NCBI RefSeq assembly: GCF_002939475.1
Contig: NZ_PKFQ01000002.1
Location: 62,001-126,000 of the forward strand
DNA from: Streptomyces cinnamoneus
Lineage (GTDB): Bacteria > Actinomycetota > Actinomycetes > Streptomycetales > Streptomycetaceae
DNA length: 64,000 nucleotides
Direction: 5' to 3'
Part shown: positions 55,012-64,000 of the stretch, piece after piece
Layout of the letters: the number at the start of each line of letters is the position of its first letter
Numbering within the stretch: the first letter of the stretch is position 1
Notes under the pieces: model-generated
Database searches by the model: none
Seen by the model: only the letters and a program-made list of their open reading frames with translations
Told to the model about the DNA's origin: nothing
Made by a program: the position numbers and the translations under genes

Positions 55012-55616
55012 GCCCGGTCGTTGAGGCCCACGTCCAGGCGCAGGCCCTTGAGGCGGAAGTCGCCGCCGGTGACCGACCAGGTATGGGACCTCACCCCCGA
55101 AACCGTCACGCTCGCCGCCTGCAGGCCGAACTGCCCCGGGGCTCCCCTGACTCCCGGCACCTGGTCCAGCGTGGAGGCGTCCCGGCCGAGCTGGACCTCG
55201 CCGAAGCGGGCGTCGCCCATGAGGTCCTCACTGTGGAGCACGAGGTTGCTCACCATGACGTTCCCGGCCTCCCCTCCGGCCCGCAGGGAGAACACCACGG
55301 TCCCCAGAGGCGTGTTGACGCGCGCCGCCTGGCAGATGTCCGTGAGCGTCGCGTCGCCGACGCCGAGCAGTGCCGTCGCGTGGCCCCGGCCGTCGGCGGA
55401 CCGGTCGACGTCGACGAACGAGACCAGCCCCTTGCTCGTCAGCCGGCTCGACGACACCTGGAAGGCCTGGCCCGAGACGGCGAAGGACGAGGCGAGGACG
55501 CCCTCTCCCATCGCCACCGCCATGGCCGCGACGGCCGCCACGGCGGGCAGGGCCACCAGGGCCGCCTTTCTCCACACCGTCCTGCCCTCAGACAGCCTCC
55601 GGTCGGCTCTGGTCAC
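55002..55616 (-). CDS. DUF6230 family exported protein
   Basis: A 204-residue protein with an N-terminal membrane span (residues about 15-40) and a beta-rich outer domain (FAVSGQAFQVSSSRL, DICQAARVNTPLGTVVFSL, LVLHSEDLMGDA). It matches DUF6230 and is translationally coupled to DUF6114 by a 10-base overlap. Function unknown; a cell-surface role is likely. Confidence 0.85.
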   Translation of the reverse strand: MTRADRRLSEGRTVWRKAALVALPAVAAVAAMAVAMGEGVLASSFAVSGQAFQVSSSRLTSKGLVSFVDVDRSADGRGHATALLGVGDATLTDICQAARVNTPLGTVVFSLRAGGEAGNVMVSNLVLHSEDLMGDARFGEVQLGRDASTLDQVPGVRGAPGQFGLQAASVTVSGVRSHTWSVTGGDFRLKGLRLDVGLNDRACF

Positions 55617-56136
55617 GGCGCGACTCCTCCCAAGTCTCCCAAGTCCCTTGGGCGCGGCGGTATCCGGCCACTCTCGAAGAGCGGCGAAACAGGACGATCC
55701 TGCCCGTGCGACGGCCGGGCGAAGCCTCCGGAGCCACCCGGTTCCCCCACCGAGGCCCTGGACCGACGACGCGCGTCCCCCTGGGCAACTGTGGTCGTCG
55801 ACAACCCGATTGGTGAATTCGTCCAGGCATTCGTCTCGCTCATTCGATGGAGGTACTGCCTGTTTACGCCCGTCCTCCGACGGCTACTGATAGCAGCGTT
55901 CCGCAGAGCGAGGAACGGCGCTGTGGACGGCCGGGAAAACGCTTCCGCCCTCCGATCGCGGGAGAGCCGCGGCCCGCCGGGGCCGTGTCCGAAAGGCGCG
56001 GCCAAACGTCATCGTCATGGTCCGCGCTCGCGCGCCGCCCGCGCCGGTTCGCCTCTGTCCGCCTCGCTGCCGCTGTCCACCCACCGCTGCACGTGCGTCG
56101 CGATCGGTTTGCTCCCCGGGGAAAGGTCGTAGAGCC
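55617..56136. promoter_or_regulatory. Divergent region, DUF6230 and PKS
   Basis: A 520-base gap with no gene I can support. It includes an AT-richer stretch (about 55800-55900) with three ATTCG(T/A) words at 55817, 55829 and 55842, spaced 12-13 bases, which could be regulator sites. GGGGAAAGG lies about 16 bases before the PKS start. Confidence 0.5.
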
Positions 56137-59100
56137 ATGGGCGTTGACGGAAACGGGACCGTCCCGGACAGTCGGCTGATCGCCGTCGTGGGTGCCGCCT
56201 GCCGCCTCCCGGGCGGCATCACGGACCTCGACGGGCTGTGGCGGGCGCTGTGCCAGGGCAGCGACCTCGTCACGGACGTACCGGCCGACCGCTTCGACGC
56301 CGACCGCTTCGTGGACCCCTCGATGCCGCGCCCCGGCAAGAGCTACACGAGGGCCGGCGGCTTCCTCGACGACATCAGTGGTTTCGACGCCGCCTACTTC
56401 GGCATCGCACCGAAGGAAGCCGCGCAAATGGACCCCCAGCAGAGGCTGTTGCTGGAACTGGCCGCCGAGGCGTGCGACAACGCCGGCATCGCCCCTGCCG
56501 CCCTTGCCGGATCCGACACGTCCGTCTTCGTGGGCATCTCCGACCATTCCTACGGCGCGTTGCAGATGCTCATGACCGAGAGCGTCAACGCCTACACCAT
56601 GTCCGGCGCGGCCTCCTCCATCGCGGCCAACCGCATCTCGCACTTCCTCGACCTGCGCGGCCCCAGCATCGCCGTCGACACGGCCTGCTCCTCCGCGCTG
56701 GTCGCCCTGGTGCAGGCCTGCCAGGGCCTGCTGGCCGGCACCAGCGCCGCCGCCTTGGTCGGCGGCGTCAACCTGCTCCTCAGCCCCTACCACTACGTGG
56801 GCTTCTCCCAGGCGTCCATGCTCTCGCCGACCGGCCGCTGCCGGTCGTTCTCCGCAGGCGCCGACGGGTACGTACGGGCCGAAGGCGGCGGCGTCGTCCT
56901 GCTGAAGAGACTGACCGACGCGGTGGCCGACGGCGACCGGGTCCTCGGCCTGATCGTCGACAGCGCCGCCAACAGCGACGGCCGCACCCCCGGCCTGGCC
57001 CTGCCCCGCGTGGAGACCCAGGAAGCCCTGCTGCGCCAGGTGTACGCACGGGCCGGCGTCGATCCGGACGACGTCGCCTACGTGGAGGCGCACGGCACCG
57101 GCACCCCCGTCGGTGACCCCATCGAGTGCGAGGCCGTCGGACGTGCCCTCGGCAGCCGCCGCACCAACGGCGAACTGCCCATCGGCTCGGTCAAGTCCAA
57201 CCTCGGCCACCTGGAACCCGCCTCGGGGATCGCCGGGCTGCTCAAGGCGATGCTGGTCCTGCGCCACGGCGTCATCCCTCCGACGCTCCACGCCCTGCCG
57301 CCGAACCCGAACGTCGACTTCCCGGCCCTGCGGCTGGCCCCGGCGGCCGAGAGCCGCGAGATCGTCGTCGGCGAACGCACCGTGGCCGGGGTCAACTCCT
57401 TCGGCTTCGGAGGCGCCAACGCCCACGTCATCCTCGCGCCGGCCCCCCTGGCCACGGCCACACCCGCCCCGCCGGCGGACGCGCCACGGTTGGTCGTGGT
57501 CTCGGCGCGGACCCGCGACGCCCTCGCCGTGGTGGCCCGCCGTACGGCCGAACGTCTGGCGGCCGCGGATCCGGACGAGTTCTACGACCTCGCCTACACC
57601 GCCGGGATGCGGCGCGGCAAGCACCCGCACCGCGCCGCCGTGCTGGCCGACGGCCCCGCCGAGGCCGCCGCACGGCTCACCGCGCTCGCCGAGTCCCTCG
57701 CGGCGCCCGCGCTCCCGGACGCCACCGGCTCCACCGAGGGCGACGGAGCCGAGGCCGCGGCCGACGCCACCCCGCAGGCGCCGCAGACGCCGGACGACCA
57801 CACCGCCCCGACGCGGGACCCCGCCCGAGGACACGGCACGGCGGTCGCCGACGCCGTCGCGCGCGGCCGCATCGCCTTCGCGTTCTGCGGCAACGGCGCC
57901 CAGTGGGCCGGCATGGGGGCCGACCTCCTGGCCACCGACTCCGTCTTCCGCGAGGCGATCGACGCCGTCGACGCCGCCCTGTCCCCCCACACGGGCTGGT
58001 CGGTGGCGGAAGTCCTCGCCGGGCCCCCGGCCGGCCTGTCCGTCTCCGCCACCGAGATCGCCCAGCCCCTGCTGTTCGCCGTCCAGGTCGCCCTCGTGGA
58101 GGTCCTGCGCCGCCAGGGCGTCGAACCCGCGGCCGTGACCGGGCACAGCGTGGGTGAGATCGCCGCCGCCCACGTGGCCGGCGCCCTGACGCTGGAGCAG
58201 GCCGCCCGGGTGATCGCCGCCCGGGGCCGGTCCCAGGCCGCCACCGCCGGCACGGGGCGCATGGCCGTCGTGTCCCTGCCGCGGGAGGAGGCGGAGAAGG
58301 CCGTCGAAGCCCACCCGGGGCTCTCGGTCGCCTGTGTGAACACCGCTCGCGACGTCACGGTCTCGGGCCCGGCGGACCGACTCGCCGCGCTCCGGGCCGA
58401 CCTCACCCGCCAAGGCGTCGCCTGCACGGTGCTCGACGTCGACTACGCCTTCCACAGCGAGGCCATGGACCCGGTCGAGGAGCCGCTCAGAGCCGCCCTG
58501 GAGTGGCTGCGGCCGACCCCCGTACGCATCCCGATGCTCTCCACCGTCACCGCCGCGACGGTCGAGGGCCCCGAACTGGACGCCGACTACTGGTGGCGGA
58601 ACGTCCGCCGGCCGGTGCTGTTCGCCCCGGCCGTCCAGCGCCTCCTGGGCGAGGGGTACGACGTCTTCGTCGACATCGGCCCGCACCCCGTCCTGCGCCC
58701 GTACCTGCGCCGGCTGACCGAGAAGTGCACCGCCCCCGTGGCCGTCGTCCCCACGCTGGCCAAGGACGAGGACGGGCCGGCCGCCCTGCGCACCGCCCTG
58801 GCCGCCCTGGCCGCCGCCGGAGCCCGCCTGGACTGGGGAGTCCACTTCCCCGTCCGCGGCCGCGTCACCGACCTGCCCGCCTACCCCTGGCAACGGGAAC
58901 GGCACTGGAACGGCTCCCCCGGAGCCTGGGCGGGGACGTTCCGGGACGGCGGCTTGGACCATCCACTGCTGGGCGACCGGTTGCCGCTGCACGAGCCGAC
59001 CTGGCGCGGTCCCGTCGAGCCCGTCCTCGTGCCGTGGCTGGCCGACCACCGGGTCGGCGGCGCGGTCGTGCTGCCCGCCACCGGCTACGCGGAGATGGCG

Positions 59101-62100
59101 CTGGCCGCGGGCCGACGGGTGCTGGACGGCCCGGCCGAAGTGGAACACCTGGAGATCACACGGGCCCTCGTGGTGCCGTGGGAGAACCCCGCGGCCGTCA
59201 ATCTCCACCTCACCCTGTCCTCCGGCGACGGCGACCTCACCATCGCCAGCGCCATGGGCCGCACCGGCGAACCCACCCGCCATGCCAAGGGCCGGGTGCG
59301 CCGGCTGCTGCGCGGCCGGCCCGCACCCGTCGACATCCCCGCCCTCCGTGAACGGTGCGCCGGACGGGCCGATCCCGAGGAGCTCTACCGCACCCTCACC
59401 GGGGCCGGGCTGGACTACGGCCCCGCCTTCCGGACGCTCCGGGAACTGCACGTCGGCGACGGCGAGGTGCTCGCCGCCTACCGCAACGACCAGCCGGCCG
59501 ACGGCTACGAGGTCCACCCGGCCCTGCTCGACGGCGCCCTCCAGGCCGGAGTGCCCTTGATGGCCGACGTGCTGGCGCGGCACCGGCACGCCTACCTGCC
59601 CGGCGCCATCGACGCCCTGCGCGTCTGGCAGACGCCCCCGCAGGAAGGGCTGGTCCACCTGCGCGAGCGGTTCCGCAGCCAGGCCGAGGTCTGCTGGGAC
59701 ATCACCCTCACCGACGGGGCCGGTCACGTGATGGCGGAGATGGCGGGGTGCCGGCTGCGGCGCTTCGACGGCCTGCGCACCTCGCCCCTCATCCGCTACG
59801 GCACCGTCATGCGGGCGGCGCCGTACGCGTCCGTTCCCGCGCAGCCCTCCCCGCTGCCCGGCCCGTCCCGGATCCTGGCCGCCGCGCAGCCCCGCATCGA
59901 CGAGGTGCGCGCCGCCTGGTACGGGATGGGCTACGAGCGGGTGCGCCACCGGCTCAAGGAGGGGGCCGCGCTCGCCTTGGCGGAGTGCCTCAGGGACCTG
60001 CTCCCCGAGGGAGCCGAGTCCTATGGCCCGGAGGACATCACGGCTGCGGGCGTCCAGCCGCACCACCTGCGGCTGTGCCACCTCTTCCTCCCCCTGCTGG
60101 AACGCTACGGCCTCGCCGAGCGACTGGAGGACGGAAGGTGGCGGCCTCTGAAGGAGGGGCTCCACACACCGGACTCCGGCCGACGAGTGGCGCGCGACCA
60201 CCCGGCCTTCGGCGCGGTGATCGCGCTCGCCGCCGCCCGCAGGCCGTCCCTGCTCGAGGAGCTGCTCGGAAGGAGCGAACCGCTGACACTGCTCGGCGAA
60301 GGCGTCGGCGAGCTGGTGGAGCTGTTCTTCGACGTCGCGCCACACTCCCGGTTCCACAACCGACTGATGCAGGCGCTGCTGTCCGTGATGGTCGACCGCT
60401 GGCCCGCCGACCGGCCGCTGCGCGTCCTGGAGGTCGGGGGCGGCACGGGCGGCACCGCCGCCGCGCTGTTGCCGCTGCTGCCTCCTGAGCGTACCCACTA
60501 CTGCTTCACCGACGTCGTGCCCTTGTTCCTCACCCGGGCCGAAAAGCGGTTCTCCGGCTACGACTTCGTGGACTACCGCACGTTCGACCTGGACGCCGGC
60601 CCGACGGAGCAGGGTCTGACCGAGGGCGCCTTCGACGTGGTCGTGGCGGCCAACGCCCTCCACACCGCCAAGGACCTCGCCCGTGCCCTCCGACGCGTGG
60701 CGGCCCTCCTGGCGCCCGGCGGTGTGCTTCTCGCGCTCGAGGAGCACGATGCCCAGCTCACCGCGCCGTTCTTCGGCACCCTGGAGAGCTTCTGGACGTT
60801 CACGGACCACGAACTGCGCCCCGAGACACTGCTCCTCCCCGCCCCTCGCTGGCCCGGCCTCCTGCGGCGGTGCGGTTTCACCGACGTGGTCCGCACCGGC
60901 GACGGCCGGCGCGGCATCGATGCCGAGGCGTCCGTCCTGCTGGCGGCGGTGCCCCACCGCCCGGTGGCCGCCCCGGCGCCGCCGCCCGCCGACGGCGCGA
61001 CCGCGTGGATCGTGGCGAGCGAGGACACGGCGGGTGAGGAGCTGCGCGGCGCCGTGGCCGGAGCGCTCGGTGCCGCGGGCGCCGGCGTCGTGCGCGAGGG
61101 CGTCGCCGGCCGCACCTCCGAACAGTGGGCAGAGCTGATCCCGCCGGACGCCGGGGCTGTGGCCGTCGTCCTCCTCCTCGACGGTGGCGCCGGTGAGCCG
61201 GGCCCCCACGAGCTCGTCGACCTCACCACGCACCGCCTGGCGGTGCTCAGGGCGTTCGCGGCCGTGAGCGAGAAGCTGCGCGAGGGAGTCCGGGTCACGC
61301 TGTGGGTGGTGACGCGGCCCAGCGGGGCGCTGCCGGCCCCTGAGCGCCCGGACTTCCCGGCCGACGCGGCTGTCTGGGGGGCGGCCCGCACCCTGGGCAA
61401 CGAACACCTCCGCCTGACCGTTCGCCGCCTGTCCCTGGAACGCACCCCCGGTGACGCGGCCGGGGACGGCCGCCGCGTCGCCCGCGAGCTCCTCACCCCC
61501 ACCGACGAGGACGAGATCGCCCTCACCTCCCGGGGCCGCTTCGTCCCCCGCCTCATCGACGTCAGCGACACCCCCCGGGGCACCGCCGACAGCCGTGACG
61601 TCGCGGCCTTCGCACTGGAGGTCCGTGACCCGGGCCTCGCGTACCGGCTCGCGTGGAAGGAGACCGAGCCCCCGGCGCAGGCCGGCCCCGGTGACGTCGT
61701 CATCGGCGTCAGGGCGGCGGCCCTCAACTACCGCGACGTGATGCAGACCGTCGGTGTGCTGCCCCCGGTGGACACCCTGCCGCGGCGCGCCCGCCAGCCC
61801 GGACCGGGCATGGAGTGCGCGGGCGTCGTCGAGGCGGTCGGCCCGGGCGTGACCTCCGTCGCCGTGGGGGACCGCGTCTTCGCCCTCGCGCCCGACGCCT
61901 TCGCCTCCCACGTCGTCACCAGCGAACACGCCGTCGGCCGCATGCCCAAGAGCATGTCGTTCACCGAGGCCGCGACCCTGCCCGTGGTCTTCCTCACCGT
62001 CCACTACGGCCTGGGCCGCCTGGCCCGGCTCGCGCCCGGGGAGACCGTGCTGGTGCACGGCGGCGCCGGGGGAGTGGGGCTCGCCGCGCTCCAGTACGCC

Positions 62101-63819
62101 CACCGGCGCGGCGCGCACGTCATCGCGACGGCGGGCAACCGCGTCAAGCGTGAGCTGCTGCGGCTGCTGGGGGTCGAGCACGTCCTCGACTCGCGGGACC
62201 TGCGCTTCGCCGAGGAGATCCGGGAGATCACCGGCGGCCGGGGAGTCGACGTCGTCCTGAACTCCCTGGCCGGGGAGGCCATCTCCCGGGGCCTGGAGGT
62301 CCTGCGGCCCGGCGGACGCTTCGTCGAGCTGGGCAAGCGCGACATCCTGGAGAACAAGCCGCTGCGCCTGCGCCCGTTCGACCGGAACATCGCGTTCTTC
62401 GGCGTCAACCTCACGCAGCTCCTGCACGATCCGGCGCTGGCCATGACGCAGTTCGCCGAGGTGACCGCCCTGGTGCGGACCGGCCGGTACCGGCCGCTGC
62501 TGCACACCGTCTTCCCGGCCGCGCGCGTCGCCGAGGCGTTCCGGCTCCTCCAGCACTCGCGGCACATCGGCAAGGTCGTCGTCGCCTTCGACCCCCTCGA
62601 CGAACCCCTCGTCGTCGAGCGCGCGCCGCGCCCCCTGGAGCTCGACCCGCGAGGCACGTACCTGGTGACCGGTGGTCTCGGCGGCTTCGGCGCGGCGTCC
62701 GTCCACTGGCTGGCGGCCCGCGGGGCGCGCCACGTCGCCCTCGTCGGCCGCCGGGGAGCGGACTCCCCCGAGGCGCCGGCCCTGCTGTCCGCCCTGGCGG
62801 CCGGGGACGTACGGGCCCACGTCCACGCGGCCGACGTCTGCGACGCCGCCGCCATGCGGCGCGTGGTGGCCGAGGCCGAGGCGGAGGGCCGCCCGCTGCG
62901 CGGCATCGTGCACTCGGCGATGCACCTCGACGACGGGTTCTTCACGGACCTGACGGACGACCGGGTCCGGGCCGTCCTGGCTCCGAAGATGGGCGGTGGC
63001 GCCGTGCTCGACTCCGTGGCCCGGGGCCGGCCGCTCGACCTGTTCCTGGCCTACTCCTCGGTCACCGCCACCATCGGCCATGTGACCCAGTCCGGTTACG
63101 TGGCGGGCAACCTGTACCTGGAGGCCCTCGCCCGCAAGCGGCGGGAGCTCGGTCTGCCGGCTCTGGCCGTCGCCTGGGGAGCCATCGGGGAAACCGGTTA
63201 CGTGGTGCGCAACAACCTCCTGGGGACCATGTCCCAGATGGGACTCCGGCCGCTCACGCCGGACGCGGCGTTCGAGGTCGTCGAGGGGTTCCTCACCGGC
63301 GAAGTCGACGTGGCCGGGGCCGGCCACTACAACTGGGAGCTGCTCGGCCGCCTGCTGCTGACCGTCGGGGCGCCGCGCCTCGCCCTCCTCATGCCGGTCC
63401 CGGGCACCGGCGGCGCCCTCACGCGGGAGGAGATCCTCAGCAAGCTCGCCGGGATGTCACCCGAGGAGGCCCAGCAGTACATCGCGGACTCGCTCGCCCG
63501 GGTGCTGGCCGACGTGGTGCAGATCCCGGTCGAACAGGTCGACCACCACCGCAGGATCGACACCTACGGGGTGGACTCGCTGATGGCCACCGAGGTGCTG
63601 ACGTCGCTGCGGCAGCAGTACGACGTCGACATCCCCCCGATGGAACTGCTTCGCAGCGAGGGCACCATCGCCGACATCGCCCGCATCATCCAGCTGCGCC
63701 TCGGCCTGGCGACCGGTACGGGGGCCGACACCCTGGCGCCGGGGGCGCTGCCGCGGCGTGAGGAGCCGAAGGCGTTGCCGGCGGGGGAGAGGCCGGAACA
63801 GGAGGAGGAGCCCGGCTAG
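56137..63819 (+). CDS. Single-module highly reducing type I PKS (KS-AT-DH-MT-ER-KR-ACP)
   Basis: A 2560-residue synthase. KS: Cys184 (DTACSS), His319, His358. AT: Ser671 in GHSVGE, with YAFH at 770-773, between malonyl (HAFH) and methylmalonyl (YASH) types. DH: His971 in HRVGGAVVLP, Asp1132. C-methyltransferase: SAM motif LEVGGGTGG from about 1431. ER: HGGAGGVG at 1974. KR: NADPH motif from about 2176, LDD motif, Ser2307/Tyr2321. ACP: Ser2481 in GVDSL. All domains look active. The order equals fungal highly reducing PKSs, so iterative use giving a methyl-branched reduced chain is inferred. No thioesterase or release domain and no docking domains are seen. Confidence 0.95.
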   Translation: MGVDGNGTVPDSRLIAVVGAACRLPGGITDLDGLWRALCQGSDLVTDVPADRFDADRFVDPSMPRPGKSYTRAGGFLDDISGFDAAYFGIAPKEAAQMDPQQRLLLELAAEACDNAGIAPAALAGSDTSVFVGISDHSYGALQMLMTESVNAYTMSGAASSIAANRISHFLDLRGPSIAVDTACSSALVALVQACQGLLAGTSAAALVGGVNLLLSPYHYVGFSQASMLSPTGRCRSFSAGADGYVRAEGGGVVLLKRLTDAVADGDRVLGLIVDSAANSDGRTPGLALPRVETQEALLRQVYARAGVDPDDVAYVEAHGTGTPVGDPIECEAVGRALGSRRTNGELPIGSVKSNLGHLEPASGIAGLLKAMLVLRHGVIPPTLHALPPNPNVDFPALRLAPAAESREIVVGERTVAGVNSFGFGGANAHVILAPAPLATATPAPPADAPRLVVVSARTRDALAVVARRTAERLAAADPDEFYDLAYTAGMRRGKHPHRAAVLADGPAEAAARLTALAESLAAPALPDATGSTEGDGAEAAADATPQAPQTPDDHTAPTRDPARGHGTAVADAVARGRIAFAFCGNGAQWAGMGADLLATDSVFREAIDAVDAALSPHTGWSVAEVLAGPPAGLSVSATEIAQPLLFAVQVALVEVLRRQGVEPAAVTGHSVGEIAAAHVAGALTLEQAARVIAARGRSQAATAGTGRMAVVSLPREEAEKAVEAHPGLSVACVNTARDVTVSGPADRLAALRADLTRQGVACTVLDVDYAFHSEAMDPVEEPLRAALEWLRPTPVRIPMLSTVTAATVEGPELDADYWWRNVRRPVLFAPAVQRLLGEGYDVFVDIGPHPVLRPYLRRLTEKCTAPVAVVPTLAKDEDGPAALRTALAALAAAGARLDWGVHFPVRGRVTDLPAYPWQRERHWNGSPGAWAGTFRDGGLDHPLLGDRLPLHEPTWRGPVEPVLVPWLADHRVGGAVVLPATGYAEMALAAGRRVLDGPAEVEHLEITRALVVPWENPAAVNLHLTLSSGDGDLTIASAMGRTGEPTRHAKGRVRRLLRGRPAPVDIPALRERCAGRADPEELYRTLTGAGLDYGPAFRTLRELHVGDGEVLAAYRNDQPADGYEVHPALLDGALQAGVPLMADVLARHRHAYLPGAIDALRVWQTPPQEGLVHLRERFRSQAEVCWDITLTDGAGHVMAEMAGCRLRRFDGLRTSPLIRYGTVMRAAPYASVPAQPSPLPGPSRILAAAQPRIDEVRAAWYGMGYERVRHRLKEGAALALAECLRDLLPEGAESYGPEDITAAGVQPHHLRLCHLFLPLLERYGLAERLEDGRWRPLKEGLHTPDSGRRVARDHPAFGAVIALAAARRPSLLEELLGRSEPLTLLGEGVGELVELFFDVAPHSRFHNRLMQALLSVMVDRWPADRPLRVLEVGGGTGGTAAALLPLLPPERTHYCFTDVVPLFLTRAEKRFSGYDFVDYRTFDLDAGPTEQGLTEGAFDVVVAANALHTAKDLARALRRVAALLAPGGVLLALEEHDAQLTAPFFGTLESFWTFTDHELRPETLLLPAPRWPGLLRRCGFTDVVRTGDGRRGIDAEASVLLAAVPHRPVAAPAPPPADGATAWIVASEDTAGEELRGAVAGALGAAGAGVVREGVAGRTSEQWAELIPPDAGAVAVVLLLDGGAGEPGPHELVDLTTHRLAVLRAFAAVSEKLREGVRVTLWVVTRPSGALPAPERPDFPADAAVWGAARTLGNEHLRLTVRRLSLERTPGDAAGDGRRVARELLTPTDEDEIALTSRGRFVPRLIDVSDTPRGTADSRDVAAFALEVRDPGLAYRLAWKETEPPAQAGPGDVVIGVRAAALNYRDVMQTVGVLPPVDTLPRRARQPGPGMECAGVVEAVGPGVTSVAVGDRVFALAPDAFASHVVTSEHAVGRMPKSMSFTEAATLPVVFLTVHYGLGRLARLAPGETVLVHGGAGGVGLAALQYAHRRGAHVIATAGNRVKRELLRLLGVEHVLDSRDLRFAEEIREITGGRGVDVVLNSLAGEAISRGLEVLRPGGRFVELGKRDILENKPLRLRPFDRNIAFFGVNLTQLLHDPALAMTQFAEVTALVRTGRYRPLLHTVFPAARVAEAFRLLQHSRHIGKVVVAFDPLDEPLVVERAPRPLELDPRGTYLVTGGLGGFGAASVHWLAARGARHVALVGRRGADSPEAPALLSALAAGDVRAHVHAADVCDAAAMRRVVAEAEAEGRPLRGIVHSAMHLDDGFFTDLTDDRVRAVLAPKMGGGAVLDSVARGRPLDLFLAYSSVTATIGHVTQSGYVAGNLYLEALARKRRELGLPALAVAWGAIGETGYVVRNNLLGTMSQMGLRPLTPDAAFEVVEGFLTGEVDVAGAGHYNWELLGRLLLTVGAPRLALLMPVPGTGGALTREEILSKLAGMSPEEAQQYIADSLARVLADVVQIPVEQVDHHRRIDTYGVDSLMATEVLTSLRQQYDVDIPPMELLRSEGTIADIARIIQLRLGLATGTGADTLAPGALPRREEPKALPAGERPEQEEEPG

Positions 63820-63947
63820 ACCCGTGCCACGGGCCCACCGAGGGCGAACACACGCACCTCGAATGTGAGTATGAAGCGCATCTGTCGTCAGATACGCGGG
63901 CGCCCGCCGCCCGTGCCGGGCGCCCCGCGTCGATCTATGGTGGCCGC

Positions 63948-64000
63948 ATGGCCGAGGACAACGAGTCAGGGGCGTGGCGGACGTTTCGCCACTCGCCGTT
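63948..64000 (+). CDS. Start of a further gene (partial)
   Basis: ATG at 63948 opens MAEDNESGAWRTFRHSP up to the window edge. It is 128 bases after the PKS stop. Seventeen residues are not enough to name it; a charged start before a possible membrane protein is one option. Confidence 0.4.
   Translation, partial: MAEDNESGAWRTFRHSP

Noticed and set aside
55864..63327. 2487-aa open frame on the minus strand
   Set aside because: It is antisense to the PKS. Its sequence is Gly/Arg/Val-rich with no domain, a by-product of extreme GC bias.

Overview
The window is very GC-rich, with GTG starts, strong third-position G/C bias and Streptomyces-type gene families (DUF5947, DUF6084, DUF6230/DUF6114, DUF6893, mycothiol-dependent isomerase-like proteins, SpoIIE-type phosphatases). 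It reads as a piece of a Streptomyces chromosome. Rare TTA leucine codons in at least four genes (acyl-CoA ligase, ArsR-like regulator, flavohemoglobin-like protein, secreted protease) fit a bldA-regulated genome. No rRNA, CRISPR array or intact transposon was seen.

Layout. 1-5.9 kb: the 5' part of an acyl-CoA ligase, a UdgX-type uracil-DNA glycosylase, tRNA-Lys(CTT), a flavin amine oxidase, a P450 lacking the usual I-helix Thr, and a VC0807-like membrane protein. 5.9-8.0 kb: a gene-poor, decayed stretch with a frame-broken small secreted protein, an HNH endonuclease of phage type, a small Asn/Gln-rich secreted protein, a broken ORF and an 11-bp inverted repeat. 8.0-25.1 kb: polX followed by a complete high-affinity (group 1h, formerly group 5) [NiFe]-hydrogenase island. 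Maturation genes hypA-B-F-C-D-E lie on the minus strand. They diverge from hypX-hhyS-hhyL and a tightly overlapped set of accessory genes: a NifU-like protein, a DUF5947 protein, a 69-aa peptide, a DUF6084 protein, a 348-aa unknown, a fused maturation endopeptidase and a 43-aa membrane peptide.

25-34.3 kb: an acyltransferase, a 51-aa membrane protein, a 1270-aa XRE-nSTAND-TM-WD40 protein (14 repeats), a mycothiol-isomerase-like protein, a double VOC protein, a baeRF-type protein, a small secreted protein and a P-loop kinase-like protein. 34.4-56 kb: an ArsR-like regulator, esterase, DUF5005 protein, globin-reductase, CBS-BON protein, zinc alcohol dehydrogenase, pyruvate:quinone oxidoreductase, secreted serine protease, leucine-rich/thioredoxin fusion, GH47-like alpha-mannosidase, SpoIIE phosphatase, questin-oxidase-like protein, a secreted protein-arginine-deiminase-like enzyme and a DUF6114/DUF6230 pair. 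56.1-63.8 kb: one single-module highly reducing type I PKS (KS-AT-DH-MT-ER-KR-ACP), then the first codons of another gene.

The best candidates for new biology are the hydrogenase accessory module (20.9-25.0 kb), the stand-alone highly reducing PKS beside the DUF6230/6114 pair, the secreted arginine-deiminase-like enzyme, and the nSTAND/WD40 sensor. Family names come from recognising sequence motifs; no database search was run.
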